Part shown: positions 21,123 through 33,200 of the stretch, piece after piece | Layout: the number at the start of each line of letters is the position of its first letter | How positions within the stretch are numbered: position 1 is the first letter of the stretch | Assembly (NCBI GenBank): GCA_964019055.1 | Contig: OZ025210.1 | Span: 9,952,992-10,016,991 of the forward strand | Direction of reading: 5' to 3' | Length of the DNA stretch: 64,000 nt | Source: Anthopleura xanthogrammica | Taxonomy: Eukaryota > Cnidaria > Anthozoa > Actiniaria > Actiniidae | The notes under the pieces: generated by a model | Seen by the model: only the letters and a program-made list of their open reading frames with translations | What the model was told of the DNA's origin: nothing | Database searches by the model: none | Program-made: the position numbers and the translations under genes

Positions 21123-22958
21123 ATCCTATTTTGATTGTAATGAACTGAAAGTGAACACAAGTGAACTGAAGAAGACGAAGACCATGGTGTTTGGTTTAGC
21201 GAAGCCTCTACTTAACAATACATATATTAATAGTTTATTGTTTTTAAAACAGCATGATCAGATTTGGAGAACACATCAAGTATAAAATACCTAGGAATTA
21301 CTGGCTTTTAGTTAGAATGATCACATTGACTATATAGGCTCTAAAATTGGCAAGAGATTGGGAATATTGGGATGTTAAAGAAATTAAATATTATCAGGGG
21401 ATGGACGTTCTGAATCTCTTTTCTGAAACTTAAAATGGCAACTTAAAAACTCTGATGCGATTTACACAATTATAACACGACAACCAATTTTCATATCCCG
21501 AAACGATTAAATATAAATCAGGACACAGAAATTATGTTTTTTTCCACTCGCCATTTTATAAAATTCTCTGCAGGAAGACCACAACTTGGAATGACTGTTA
21601 GATTTAATTACTGGAAACACTTTTTCTCGGATTACTAAGAAAATTATCTCTACTGAATGACTCTCAATTGAAGGTTTTTAAGAAATGCAAAGGAAAATTC
21701 GATTGTTTGATGTACGAAATGCTTTTCATACAACAAATCCACCCAAGCTTGAACGTACAATCGGACCCTGCCTGTGCCAAGCGATTTGTTTAACATCGGG
21801 CTCAGTCATATCTTTGTTCTTTATTTTTGATTTGCATACTAGACACTTATATTTATAAACATTGATCACTTTGCTGGACTGTTCACTTGACAATGACGTT
21901 GGTACTTCCAAACGTCGTCTATAAAACACGTTATTGCTGAACTTTAAAGACCGTAAACTGGGTTGCCTATATTATGCGCAGGGCTAGAGCTGAACAACTT
22001 GTTATGCAATATTATATTGGTATGACAATCATGGGATTTTTCACCGAAAAGAATGTCTCGTTCTGCGATTTTTCCGCAGAGCAAAAGTGTCGCGCTGAGC
22101 ATGCCACACTACTCCTCAGCCTCCTCACATCAAATTGCCCAAACTTGCCATTTGTTTGTAAATGTAGCCAAAAAAGTGAATGTTTTTCACTCAGAAAATA
22201 TTAGTATACTCGCCAAAATAAGCCGAGGTCAGTTTTTTACAAATTCCTTTAGGAATACTATTAAGCTTGTCTTTGTTCGGGTTCAATGATTGTTTCATTT
22301 CATGTCTGATATTCCATCAAAGGAAAGTAGTTCATGAAATAAGTGGTCAGAGAATAAAAGCTTATTTATGTGGTAAATCATGCCAATTTTTTCCTCAAGA
22401 TTTTATCCGGAAAGGCATTCATTTTGTTCTTTGGTATTTTGTTATAACTTATTGCGATTTTGATATAAATATAAACCCGTATTGGCGGCTAGTTGGGAGA
22501 AAATATATTCCGTATTGGCCGTAGTCGCGAAACTAAGAAGGAAAACTTTGAGGAACCTTAATTTGATTTTCTTTTGAAATTTTACTTGTGGTTACGAAAC
22601 CGGCGCTGAGAAAGGCGAAAGCAGGCTAGGAAAGAATGTTAGAATCGTTTTAATTTAATTAATAGCTACTTTGTAGCACAAATGGTTAATAAAAGAATAA
22701 ATTATTATAAACTTTTTTTTGTCATTTAAACAATTTCTACATCAATTTTTCATCGATCGAAAGCTTCAGCTTGAATGATAAAATAACTTATCTGTCACTC
22801 ACTTGTCCCAGAAAGTTGAAGAAATATAGTATACAATTTCCCTAATTCTTGTACCACATCATAAGGCAAATATTTGTGTCAAAAAAATTGTAAAACTTGA
22901 GAAAAAATGATTTTTTCTGTCATCGTTGCATTCTGAAGCTAGAAGTCGATACCAAAGA
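21123..22958. other. Shuffled A intron-1 and upstream pieces, no exon
   Basis: 21165-21340 matches A2 intron 1 just before exon 2 (agtttattgt, atacctaggaattac near 28770-28840), but exon 2 itself is absent. 21660-21925 matches A1 intron 1 (tttgcatactagacac). 21955-22260 matches the A1 upstream block (7180-7320). 22441-22530 is one arm of the hairpin element seen whole at 28487-28655. ORFs here are not conserved. Confidence 0.55.
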
Positions 22959-24332
22959 GCGTGTTCACACTGCAACTTTAAGCTAGCCTAAAATATCATT
23001 TAGCTAGCTAATACGTAACCTGAGTATCAGGCTCTAGGGGAAGGGCGGGGGAGGGGACTGGGGAGGAGGGGAAGAGAGGAAAAGAGAGCCTGACACAAAC
23101 ACATATCGACCGTTGTGTTCGCGTCCGAATTCCGGACTTTGCGGTGATTGGGTAAGAGGACAAAAGAATCTAATCTTATCTTATCTTCACAGCTCCGCTC
23201 CAACACTCTCGTTGATACCGGATAACCTACGAAAACCTGAGGAAACAACAATTATGAGAATAACTTTTCAAAAAAAGATATTAAAATTTACTGACTTTAG
23301 TATTATTTCACATATAATGAGAATATTTAATAGAGTAGTTTAAGACCTTTTTTCAATATTTGAAATCACTGATTTGAACGGATCCTCTCTCGTCTTGATG
23401 TTGAACAACAATTCCAAGAGCTCGTAAGAGCTGACTCAAAATGACGGCTTTTCCACCAAATGACGAGCAATATTCTTTGTTTGTGGTGGCAAAAGACAAA
23501 GGGACGTTTGATGCACGAAATCCATACTTAGTTTGTAGATTTTCTCGATATAAACAGCAATTTTTTTCGACCGCTCTCGACAATTCATGTGTACTATAAA
23601 CAGCGCACAATTTCCATGTTTTGACAGTTGTCACTTCATCTCCAAACCGGAAGTGAATGGGATTGGTCAATATTGTGAGGGCGTATCAGAAATCTAAAAG
23701 GGGCGGAAGGCGGCTCGATATGTGTTTGTGTCAGGCTCTCCTTTCCCCTCTCCACTCCCCCTTCCCTCCCTCCCCCAGCCTGGAGAGCCTGATACTCAGG
23801 TTAGCTAATACGATAACCCAGTGTGAACGCGTTTTTCTAGCTAGCTAGAACTTGACCGGAAACGTGGAAATTTCAAACCATGTCGGGACATGGTTTTTTT
23901 GCTCATAAGCTAGCTAAAAGGGTTTACGTTGACAGATTTTTGTTTGCTATGCGGTGGGTCCTGTCCATTATGTCGGTCAACTGGTGCGTGGTTTCGAGTT
24001 GTAGTTAAGCAAGCGTCGTTGATTAATGATATGTTTCAATCGAAGTTTTCTGATAAGTCGCTTCGTTGAAATAAACATGAAGAGAGAGTACAGGAGTAAA
24101 AAAGCTTGGACTGATTCGGCCATGTTGACAACAACACAAATCCCGCCAAATCCCGCCAAAAGTTCAAAATATACGTATTAAATTACTGTTGTTGTTTGGT
24201 AACTCGCTTGTACATTAGTAATGTGAACGTCAAAAAATCGCTAACTAGCTTAACTTGTAACGTGATGACAGATAAATAAACATGAAAATGAACTAAGCTA
24301 GCTAAATTATGATACAGTGTGAACACGCTCAA
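22959..24332. mobile_element. MITE with GAGCGTGTTCACACTG ends, carrying a nested MITE
   Basis: Left end GAGCGTGTTCACACTG, right end CAGTGTGAACACGCTC (24317-24332). Both ends continue with tagctagc-rich subterminal sequence. Flanks are aaa on each side, a possible 3-bp duplication. It sits inside the duplicated A upstream block. A second element (23019-23800) is inserted in it, so the ancestral length was about 580 bp. A fragment lies at about 834-950. Confidence 0.65.
23019..23800. mobile_element. Nested MITE with CCTGAGTATCAGG ends
   Basis: Left ccTGAGTATCAGGCTCT, right its complement agagcctgatactcagg. A second pair lies inside (gacacaaacacatatcga and tcgatatgtgtttgtgtc), so arms reach about 95 bp. 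Flanking repeats tagctaatacg.taa (23005-23018 and 23802-23816) suggest an unusually long, ~14-15 bp target duplication. A 105-codon minus ORF (23670-23353) fills the interior. I recognise no domain in it. Confidence 0.6.
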
Positions 24333-24479
24333 AGAAGAGCTATTTTCGCCGTCAATCAAATCTCCATGAGCTAATCACGCGCGGTAATTCTGAGCCGACA
24401 ATACGGCTTTATATTGGCGGCTCTCTCTAGATCAAACTTATAGGAGAATAGCGATACGATAATTCTTTTTCTATCAATC

Positions 24480-24900
24480 ATTATATTTTGTATCTTCTTG
24501 AAAAAATAAATGTGTAATACTGACTGTTTTGGAGCCCTTCAAGTATCATGAAAAGTTGCCTATTGCCCTCACAGAATATTCGTTACCCTCTTCGTTCAAA
24601 CTGTTTTTATATTTTCTATGTTCCTTTATAACTCTATTGGATATCAGAATCAGTGAACTGGAATGAGACTCTACAAGGAAAAATTAATTGAATCTCGGTG
24701 AAACTGTCTCCAACGGCGAACTAAAGGTCCCCGACGTTATTGTTTATCAGAAGAAGTCGAAAGATTCGATGTTGTATTTTCCTTTGAGGTTAGCCCTACT
24801 ATAAACCTTCCACTCTTCCAGTATAACGGCCTCTTTGGTAATGCCACGAAGAACTCTGGGTACTATTGCACCACTTTTGCATTTTCTGATAGACCAGGCA
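24480..24900 (+). repeat. Third copy of the A upstream block
   Basis: Matches 8290-8530 plus 9080-9250, and 18655-19060 (gagactctac, gtctccaacggcgaacta, ccctactataaaccttccac, gaagaactctgg). It preserves the empty site for the MITE at 8529-9077. It is cut off at 24905 by a retrotransposon 3' tail. Confidence 0.65.
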
Positions 24901-24907
24901 GCACAAT

Positions 24908-26935
24908 AGACAATGACAATGACAATGACAATGACAATGATTTTATTTGCACCTTAATTTAAATATACAATTAAATTATAAAATATTTATATCCTTACAT
25001 AAAGGTGCGAGCCAACTGGATTAACTTAAGAGCTATACAAAGCCAGTTGGCTAACATCTTTTATATTTTTTCAGTTAATCGGTCATTTATCAAAATTTAC
25101 ATCTACAATAACAAAATAGTGAAGGAATGAAATAATATTATGTATACATTAATTGGTTACGTACGGATAAACAAATTAGGATAAATAGAATAAACAAATT
25201 AGGATAAGTAGAATAATATAAAGTATATATGAAGGAGGAAATTTCTATTTTATATTATTGTAAGTTTCAATAATTGCATTTTTTAGTAAATCTTTAAATT
25301 TCGAAATGCTGGAGGCCTTTTTTATTTTCTCATCTACTGAATTCGCGACTCGGGCAATTTCAAAACTTTGAAAACACTCGTGAAATTAATCCTTAATTTT
25401 ACGAGGAACCATACGATTACCCGTTTATCATATACAGGGTAAAATTCAAAGAAAAAAATCCGTCTTTAGGAAACCAATATAATGCCCGTGCGCTGTCAAT
25501 CATTCCGAACTATCAAATCGAAAGTAGTCTTGGTTCAAAAGAAATTTAGTTCGTGTTTCTACCAATGTGCTCACTTCTCTTCTATCAAACTTTGGACAAC
25601 AATACAAAAGAATGTCATCGATCATTGAGCCTTAACAATAACTATTTGGCAAGTTTTCTTGCGGATCCTGCTAAATGAAATGTTAAATCTTCAAAAACGA
25701 ACTCGGAAGTGCTTCAACCGAAAGAACGGCAAACGTACGAGATCAGTCATCATTCAAGTCAAAAACCATTAAACATGCATAAAACTAGAATTCTAACTGA
25801 GGACCAAGTTTTAATTCTGAATCTGAAGAGAAAGGAAGAATACGTTTAAAGAGAGGCGTTTTGACTGATTAAGTCCAGACTGCCGGAGATGAATGTGCTG
25901 AATTATTTCCAGCGAGGTTCAAAGTCACATTGCAGCTTATGAAGTTGCAGGAAGACATGGAATCTGAGGCTGTAACTGACCAAAATTCTTTCTAGGAGAA
26001 GTTAAGAAAAGGTTAAAGACCTTCAACCTCACTTTTGAGGAGTCTGGTTCGTAGTCTTCGCCGTATTTTTTTACGTATTTCAGCGAAAAACCGGCAAAAG
26101 GTAAGCTTATTGTCGAGCTCAGATGTCTCATACATCTCCGGTTTATTTTCAAATTTCTTTTACGAGCCCTGTTAACGAAAAAACGTATATCTAGGTACAA
26201 CTATGCTAGTTCTAGACTTCTCATTTTTGCTTAAACTTTTTAGGGTTTATTATCCTTATTTTTTACTTATTTAAGTTTATTTTAAAATGTTTTTTCGTCT
26301 GCCGACGCATCGCAAAAGCAAAACGGGAAGCCTTTTATGAGCGTTGCTATGCAACTGAACTACCAATCATTTTCTAGTAATTCGGCCCCGAATTAAGGAA
26401 AAAAGCCCTCCTTCATTAGCCAATCAGCATCAAGTAATTTTGCCCTGTATATGATAACAAGCCTTAGCACCAGCAAATCTAATATTAAATTTACCATAAT
26501 TTGTCCAAACTTTCGGAAGAGAAAATGACGATTTGGAGGCAAGTCTGGTTCTGTAGTTATGTCTTTCACTAATGAGTTCAAAGAAGTTGTGAAATATTTT
26601 AGGTACATTTCCCGTATTAAAGTTATAGACAAAGGAGGCATTGTGATGAAAGATGAGATCATGAAATTTAATAATCTTATGCTCAATAAACAAATGATTA
26701 GTATGGTCCCTATATCCTGAGTATGTTATAATACGAAGAGCTTTTTTTTTGAAGAATGAAAATAGGATTGGTGGTAGAGTGATAGGTATTACCCCATGCT
26801 ATTAATCCATAGGTCAAGAAAGGATAGATTAAACTATAGTAGAAATTATAGAGAGATATCAGAATATCAAGGTTGGTATAATATCTAACTTTAGATATAA
26901 TACCAATGCTGCGTTTGACTTTTTTAGCAACAAGC
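24908..26935 (-). pseudogene. Non-LTR retrotransposon 3' part (polymerase C-terminus), degraded
   Basis: On the minus strand about 26932-26417 reads as a polymerase C-terminus: SIGIISKVRYYTNLD, YPFLTYGLIAWGN, ALRIITYSGYRDHTNHLF, then HNYRTRLASK and RTNYGKF-like NYGKFNIRFAG. There is a frameshift in an A-run at about 26745, and the frame is lost after about 26430, where a short insertion begins. The 3' terminus is the (ATTGTC)n tail at 24908-24938, typical of these elements. The ORF at 25937-26200 lies in the degraded middle and is not assigned. Confidence 0.65.
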
Positions 26936-26955
26936 TAACAACAATAGATCTCACT

Positions 26956-27296
26956 GTCAGTTATTCACCAGGAACAAATGTGCTTCAATGTAATAGCCCC
27001 CTTCATCTTCTCAGTACATCGAGATGGTTGGATGAGAATAAACACTGGATAAACTAGTCAATCAATCAACCAGTAAACTAGCCAGTAAACTTCAATATTC
27101 CCACGCTCGTGCATTCCTTCGATATTCTCATGCATGAAAGAGAACTACTTATATGAAGGGGAAGGAGACCATATATGTTAGTTCCTGTTTCTGCTACAAA
27201 TAAAGAACATCCTAGAAAATTGTCTCGAAGCTACAATTCTCGCAAGACTCGAGGCAAAGAGGTTTCAGTGAAGTTTTCAACACTCGGTAGTAAGAA
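26956..27296 (+). promoter_or_regulatory. A2 promoter and 5' leader
   Basis: Contains cccccttcatcttctcagta, gataaactagtcaatc, a TATA-like ccatatatgttagttcc (about 27171-27187), and a leader nearly identical to that of A1 (gaagctacaattctcgca, gaagttttcaacactcggta) up to the ATG. Confidence 0.6.
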
Positions 27297-30200
27297 ATGA
27301 AGGAAGAAAAAAAGGAAGACGACATCGACATCCGCGGGATTGAAAAATCCAAAATTCCTCATAAATCCTGTAAAGTCAAATACACTATAGTTGCAGTCAT
27401 ATCTGTAACACTGTTAGTGGCCGCTGTCATTTCGATTGTTGCAGTTTGGCTGAGTCACAAGGTTTCGATATGTCTGGTTGAAGTCAACTTAGAAGAGGGC
27501 GATACTTTAATGTATCGTGTTCATCAGAGTTTTGAAGTCAAGGGAAAAGATTCACAGAAAGGTAAAATTGAATTTAAAGAGACATCGAAAACTCAAACAT
27601 CCAGATTTAACGCGTAATTTTGCTTCATCTAAAAATAGATATCAATAACCGTTTTGAAGATTATTAACTACAGAGTATGCGAATGTTTTTATGGCCAAAA
27701 TAGCGGAATTTCTGATCCTGCGGGAAATTATCAAGTGAGAAGCGCTAGAATGTCACTTTGAAGCCTGCAGTAATTTTTTGCATTACAAAACAGACAATTC
27801 TAAATAAATTTGAGAAACGTTCTTTTAATTAGCTTTCAAAAAATGTTAGTATCCTTTTATGGCAATATATCGTAAAGTTAGTGCAGAATTTCCGATAGCG
27901 CGTATAGGGGTCCCCCTGATACCTTTAAAGACCACAAATCAGTGATCATGAATTCCCTAAAAAGGAAGATGACAGAGTTAAGCAGCAGAATTGGATTAGT
28001 ACTAAAATCGATCTTTGGCACCAACTTGGGTTCGATTCCCATCTTGGGCACAGAATTTTTTCTGAGCTCCCTGCTTTTGTGTGTCAACTGTTTCGTTCTT
28101 GAATTTCGTTCGTATCCGTTAATGCAAGCCTGACGGACCCTTTGCCAGTCTGTTTAGGATTACCACAGCGTTCTGTTCTCGGACCGTTATTTTTTATCAT
28201 TTTTACTGAGGAACATGAAATACAGTAATTAAATATTATGTTTGCTGATAATACTTCTATTTTTTATGCTAGCAAGAATTTGCTATGCATGTTCATAATA
28301 TAATCTCAGAAATTTCTGCAAATTTCTGATTTGCTGAGAGAAGTGGTGTTTCAGCGTAATTTGCAATACGGAGGATCTATAGCTAAACAATCTTTCTTCT
28401 TGATTTGATAGTAAAGAACTGAAAGTGAACACAAAGAAGGCGAAGACCATGCTGTTTGATTTAGCGTCTATCCAACTATACTTATAACTTATTGCGATTT
28501 TGAGCCGCCAATACGGGTTTATATTGGTGGCTAGTTGGGAGGAAATATATTCCATATTGGCCGTAGTCGCGAAGCGACAAAGGACAATACGGAATATATA
28601 TTTTTCCAACGCCGTCGATATAACCCGTATTGGCGGCTTAAAATCGCAATAAGTTTTGTATCGCGATTCACCTATCGCGCGGTAATTCTGAGGGGATAAT
28701 ACGGTTGTATCATATTGGCGGCCCTCTCCTAATCAAATTTGTAGAAGAATCGCGATACATCTATGAATAGTTTATTGTCTTCATAGCCGCATGATCAAAT
28801 TTGTAGAACACATTGAGTATAAGATACCTAGGAATTACAAACCACATTGACTAAAGACATGTTTTGTTTGCTAATGACAGTTATATTTTTATATTATGTA
28901 ATCTTTCTTTCAGAAACCATCATGTCTATCGTTGGTATTCAAGTTGTCAACAAGACATCAGATGCCTATGGGTTTCTTCTTAAGATCAACACAACATTCA
29001 AAGACGAGGACGAAAAAGTGAAGTCAGCCATTACTGGTTATTTCCGTGTTCGACTACCACGGTACGAACATATATTTATATTTTTTTAGGTCTTGAATAT
29101 CCTCTAAACGGGTTTGAAGCATGAGTCCTAAATCATTACCCTATTTGCGGCTGCAAATTCGAATTGTTTTGCTTTAACACTATTTTGGAAATTATTGCAT
29201 GCTAAAAACAATATTAATCTATTCTACAACACTCCCATTCATGCTCAGTTGGAATGAGGTATGAATAAAATATTTCGCAGCGTGGTCTAAGACAAGCTGG
29301 AACAGCTTGACTTAGACGTAGAGGAGGTACGACCCACGCGAATATCGTTGGGAGGGTGGGTGGGCCGTCCTGCACTCTATCGCTGTTCGAAATTCTGAGC
29401 AAGAATGGTATTATTGAGCCTCGCCCTGCTTTATATTCCTCGGGTTACGTAATTCACGTGCTTATTAGTAATCTATTCTACAACACTCCCATTCATGCTC
29501 AGTTGGAATGAGGTATATATGGATAAAACATTTCGCAGCGTGGTCTAAGACAAGCTGGAACAGCTTGACTTAGAAGTAGAGGAGGTACGACCCACGCGAA
29601 TATCGTTGGGAGGGTGGGTGGGCCGTCCTGCACTCTATCGCTGTTCGAAATTCTGAGCAAGAATGGTATTATTGAGCCTCGCCCTGCTTTATATTCCTCG
29701 GGTTACGTAATTCACGTGCTTATTAGCACCCCAGCACGATGGAATGTAGTAGTTATACATCATTTCAACTTTTGCATATCATTAGGAGTGTTGTGAATAG
29801 TTCATTCGTCAGCAAAAGCTCAAACATTTAGCTTGATCTTTGCTCAGAGTTAAACTGAGTTTGGTGAAAAACTCACAATGAATGTAGCTCATGCATTGGA
29901 GGTTAACAAGCTCACTCGAAGATTGAATAGTTTGGTGATAACTCACTATCAATGTTATTTCGGTGAAAACTCACCCCAAGATTAAACATTTCGGTGAAAA
30001 CTCACCCACAAATAGAACAGTTCGGTGAAAACTCACCCCAAGATTAAACAGTTCGGTGAAAACTCACCCACAAATAGAACAGTTCGGTGAAAACTCACCC
30101 ACAAGTTAAACAGTTCGGTGAAACCTCACCCACAAATAGAACAGTTCGGTGAAAACTCACCCACAAATAGAACAGTTCGGTGAAAACTCACCCACAAATA

Positions 30201-33200
30201 GAACAGTTCGGTGAAAACTCACCCACAAATAGAACAGTTCGGTGAAAACTCACCCACAAATTAAACAGTTCGGTGAAAACTCACCCACAAATTAAACAGT
30301 TCGGTGAAAACTCACCCACAAATAGAACAGTTCGGTGAAAACTCACCCACAAGTTAAACAGTTCGGTGAAACCTCACCCACAAATAGAACAGTTCGGTGA
30401 AAACTCACCCACAAATTAAACAGTTCGGTGAAAACTCACCCACAAATAGAACAGTTCGGTGAAAACTCACCCACAAATAGAACAGTTCGGTGAAAACTCA
30501 CCCACAAATAGAACAGTTCGGTGAAAACTCACCCACAAATAGAACAGTTCGGTGAAAACTCACCCACAAATTAAACAGTTCGGTGAAAACTCACCCCAAG
30601 ATTAAACAGTTCGGTGAAAACTCACCCACAAATAGAACAGTTCGGTGAAAACTCACCCACAAGTTAAACAGTTCGGTGAAACCTCACCCACAAATAGAAC
30701 AGTTCGGTGAAAACTCACCCACAAATAGAACAGTTCGGTGAAAACTCACCCACAAATAGAACAGTTCGGTGAAAACTCACCCACAAATAGAACAGTTCGG
30801 TGAAAACTCACCCACAAATAGAACAGTTCGGTGAAAACTCACCCACAAATTAAACAGTTCGGTGAAAACTCACCCACAAATTAAACAGTTCGGTGAAAAC
30901 TCACCCACAAATAGAACAGTTCGGTGAAAACTCACCCCAAGATTAAATAGTTCGGTGAAAACTCACCCACAAATAGAACAGTTCGGTGAAAACTCACCCC
31001 AAGATTAAATAGTTCGGTGAAAACTCGCCCACAAATTAAACAGTTCGGTGAAAACTCACCCACAAATTAAACAGTTCGGTGAAAACTAACCCACAAATAG
31101 AACAGTTCGGTGAAAACTCACCCCAAGATTAAATAGTTCGGTGAAAACTCACCCACAAATAGAACAGTTCGGTGAAAACTCACCCACAAATTAAACAGTT
31201 CGGTGAAAACTCACCCCAAGATTAAACAGTTCGGTGAAAACTCACCCACAAATTAAACAGTTCGGTGAAAACTCACCCCAAGATTAAATAGTTCGGTGAA
31301 AACTCGCCCACAAATTAAACAGTTCGGTGAAAACTCACCCACAAATTAAACAGTTCGGTGAAAACTCACCCACAAATAGAACAGTTCGGTGAAAACTCAC
31401 CCACAAATTAAACAGTTCGGTGAAAACTCACCCCAAGATTAAACAGTTCGGTGAAAACTCACCCACAAATTAAACAGTTCGGTGAAAACTCACCACAAAG
31501 TTTAGTCCAAAAATCAAGCCGTTTAGCAGTAACTCAAATGAAAGTTAAAGAGTAAATTGAAGCGAGCTCAAAGGCATTTTCAACAGGTCTAGCTGGTTCA
31601 GCAGTGGCCGCTGCAGGCACGACGTCTTCGGGGACGTTATCTGCTGCTACGGGAACTTGAATTTCTGGTTGGTTGTTATCCGCCATGTCGTTGTCTTACT
31701 CGTTGTCGTACAAAACAGAGAGAAAAAGAGTCCTGCACTCTATCGCTGTTCGAAATTTTGAGCAAGAATGGTATTATTGAGCCTCGCTCTGCTTTATATT
31801 CCTCGGGTTACGTAATTCACATGCTTATTAGCACCGCAGCACGATGGAATGTAGTAGTTATACATCATTTCAACTTTTGCATATCATTAAGAGTGTTGTG
31901 AATATATATATATACACCTATCAAAAAAAATTCTGCAATTTTAAAGATTTCGTATATATATATGTCTTTTGTATTTCAATCAAACATTATTGACAGTTGC
32001 TATGGCAGCGGTTACAATAAACTACAATGGTTATCTTTTAGCTTTGTCAGGTCCTAATGGCCGTGTTATAAACACAATATGGCACAAATTGCATTGTTTA
32101 ACTTGTTAACACCTTTCATGAGGTACAAGAAAAAGCTTGAAAACGCAACATCCGGACTGTCCACCAAAAACGGGACTTTTTGAAAACGCTGACGTAACGA
32201 TAGTAATGTGATTTCTCTTATCAATCTAATTAGGCACTTAATGTGCGCATATTCAAGCGCCGGTGTATTCAATTTTTTTTTTGCGGCTAATGATCATCGT
32301 AGTGTGGAAACTAAACATTTTATCCGTTTTCAATACGGATGGAACTGGCTTTTGTTGCGTTTTCAAAGAGAAAACGTCCTTTTCAATTTTATCTGGTTTA
32401 GTGTGGACGGGGTTTCATTCAGACGGCGTCCGACATGCTAGAAAACGAAAAGAAAACAAAAAGATGTTTACATCCAGTACACTACATGATGCCACCTATA
32501 TATTGTTTTGGCATGCACGAAGTTTCAAAATAGTGTTAAAGCAGGAAGCTCTAGTAAGTTAAAATTAGACCGATTGAAAAGGCAATAGAGCCCTTGCAGC
32601 ACTTTGGAATGCAGCTCAATTTGGAGGACAAAGCAATAGGTTTCCAGGTCTCAGGATATTGAAATTCTTTTCTTTTGTCATCCAAATTGAGTTGCTTTGA
32701 CGTGAGGTGTAAGGGCTCTGTACCAGCACGACAAAGATCACTTTTAGAGTGATTTTACTTGGCCCGCGAAAAAATTAGCATAGTTCGTAGTAGACTCTAA
32801 ATCCAGTTGTTTTCTTTTGTTCTTTATCAACCAGTACTAACTAAATAGTCATCTTTCTTGCATGGGCTAAATAAAATAACTCTACTCACATACTTTTCTA
32901 CGTCTGGGGGTATAGCGTATATCACCAGCTGACAAACAGCTGACATACTGACAAACGTCTGACATAGTGAATCTTTATAGATTAATTTAAAGTAAAGGTT
33001 CTTGTTCTTGTTCTTGAGCTGGTAGAGTTTTTTTTAGCTAATTTAAATTTTTGGCCGCCATTTTGGCAAAGGGTCTATTCTCTAAGCTCTAAACTTTTGT
33101 TTTTGTTCTTAGTACAAAGGGCTATACCAAGGATGCAGGCAATGAAACGACTGAAACTTTTGAACTTCACGGGCACCCTCAAACCGACGGTGAATTCGTT

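Larger units (their letters stand above)
29062..33112 (+). other. A2 intron 2
   Basis: Expanded by the direct-repeat/minisatellite unit at 29214-31906. Beyond it, 32586-32723 is a rough hairpin (agagcccttgcagcac with gtaagggctct; ctcaatttggaggacaaag with tttgtcatccaaattgag). The rest (31910-32580 and 32730-33112) shows no supportable feature. Confidence 0.55.

Noticed and set aside
29940..31500. CRISPR-like regular array
   Set aside because: The repeats are head-to-tail 31-mers with no unique spacers and the DNA is eukaryotic; it is a minisatellite.
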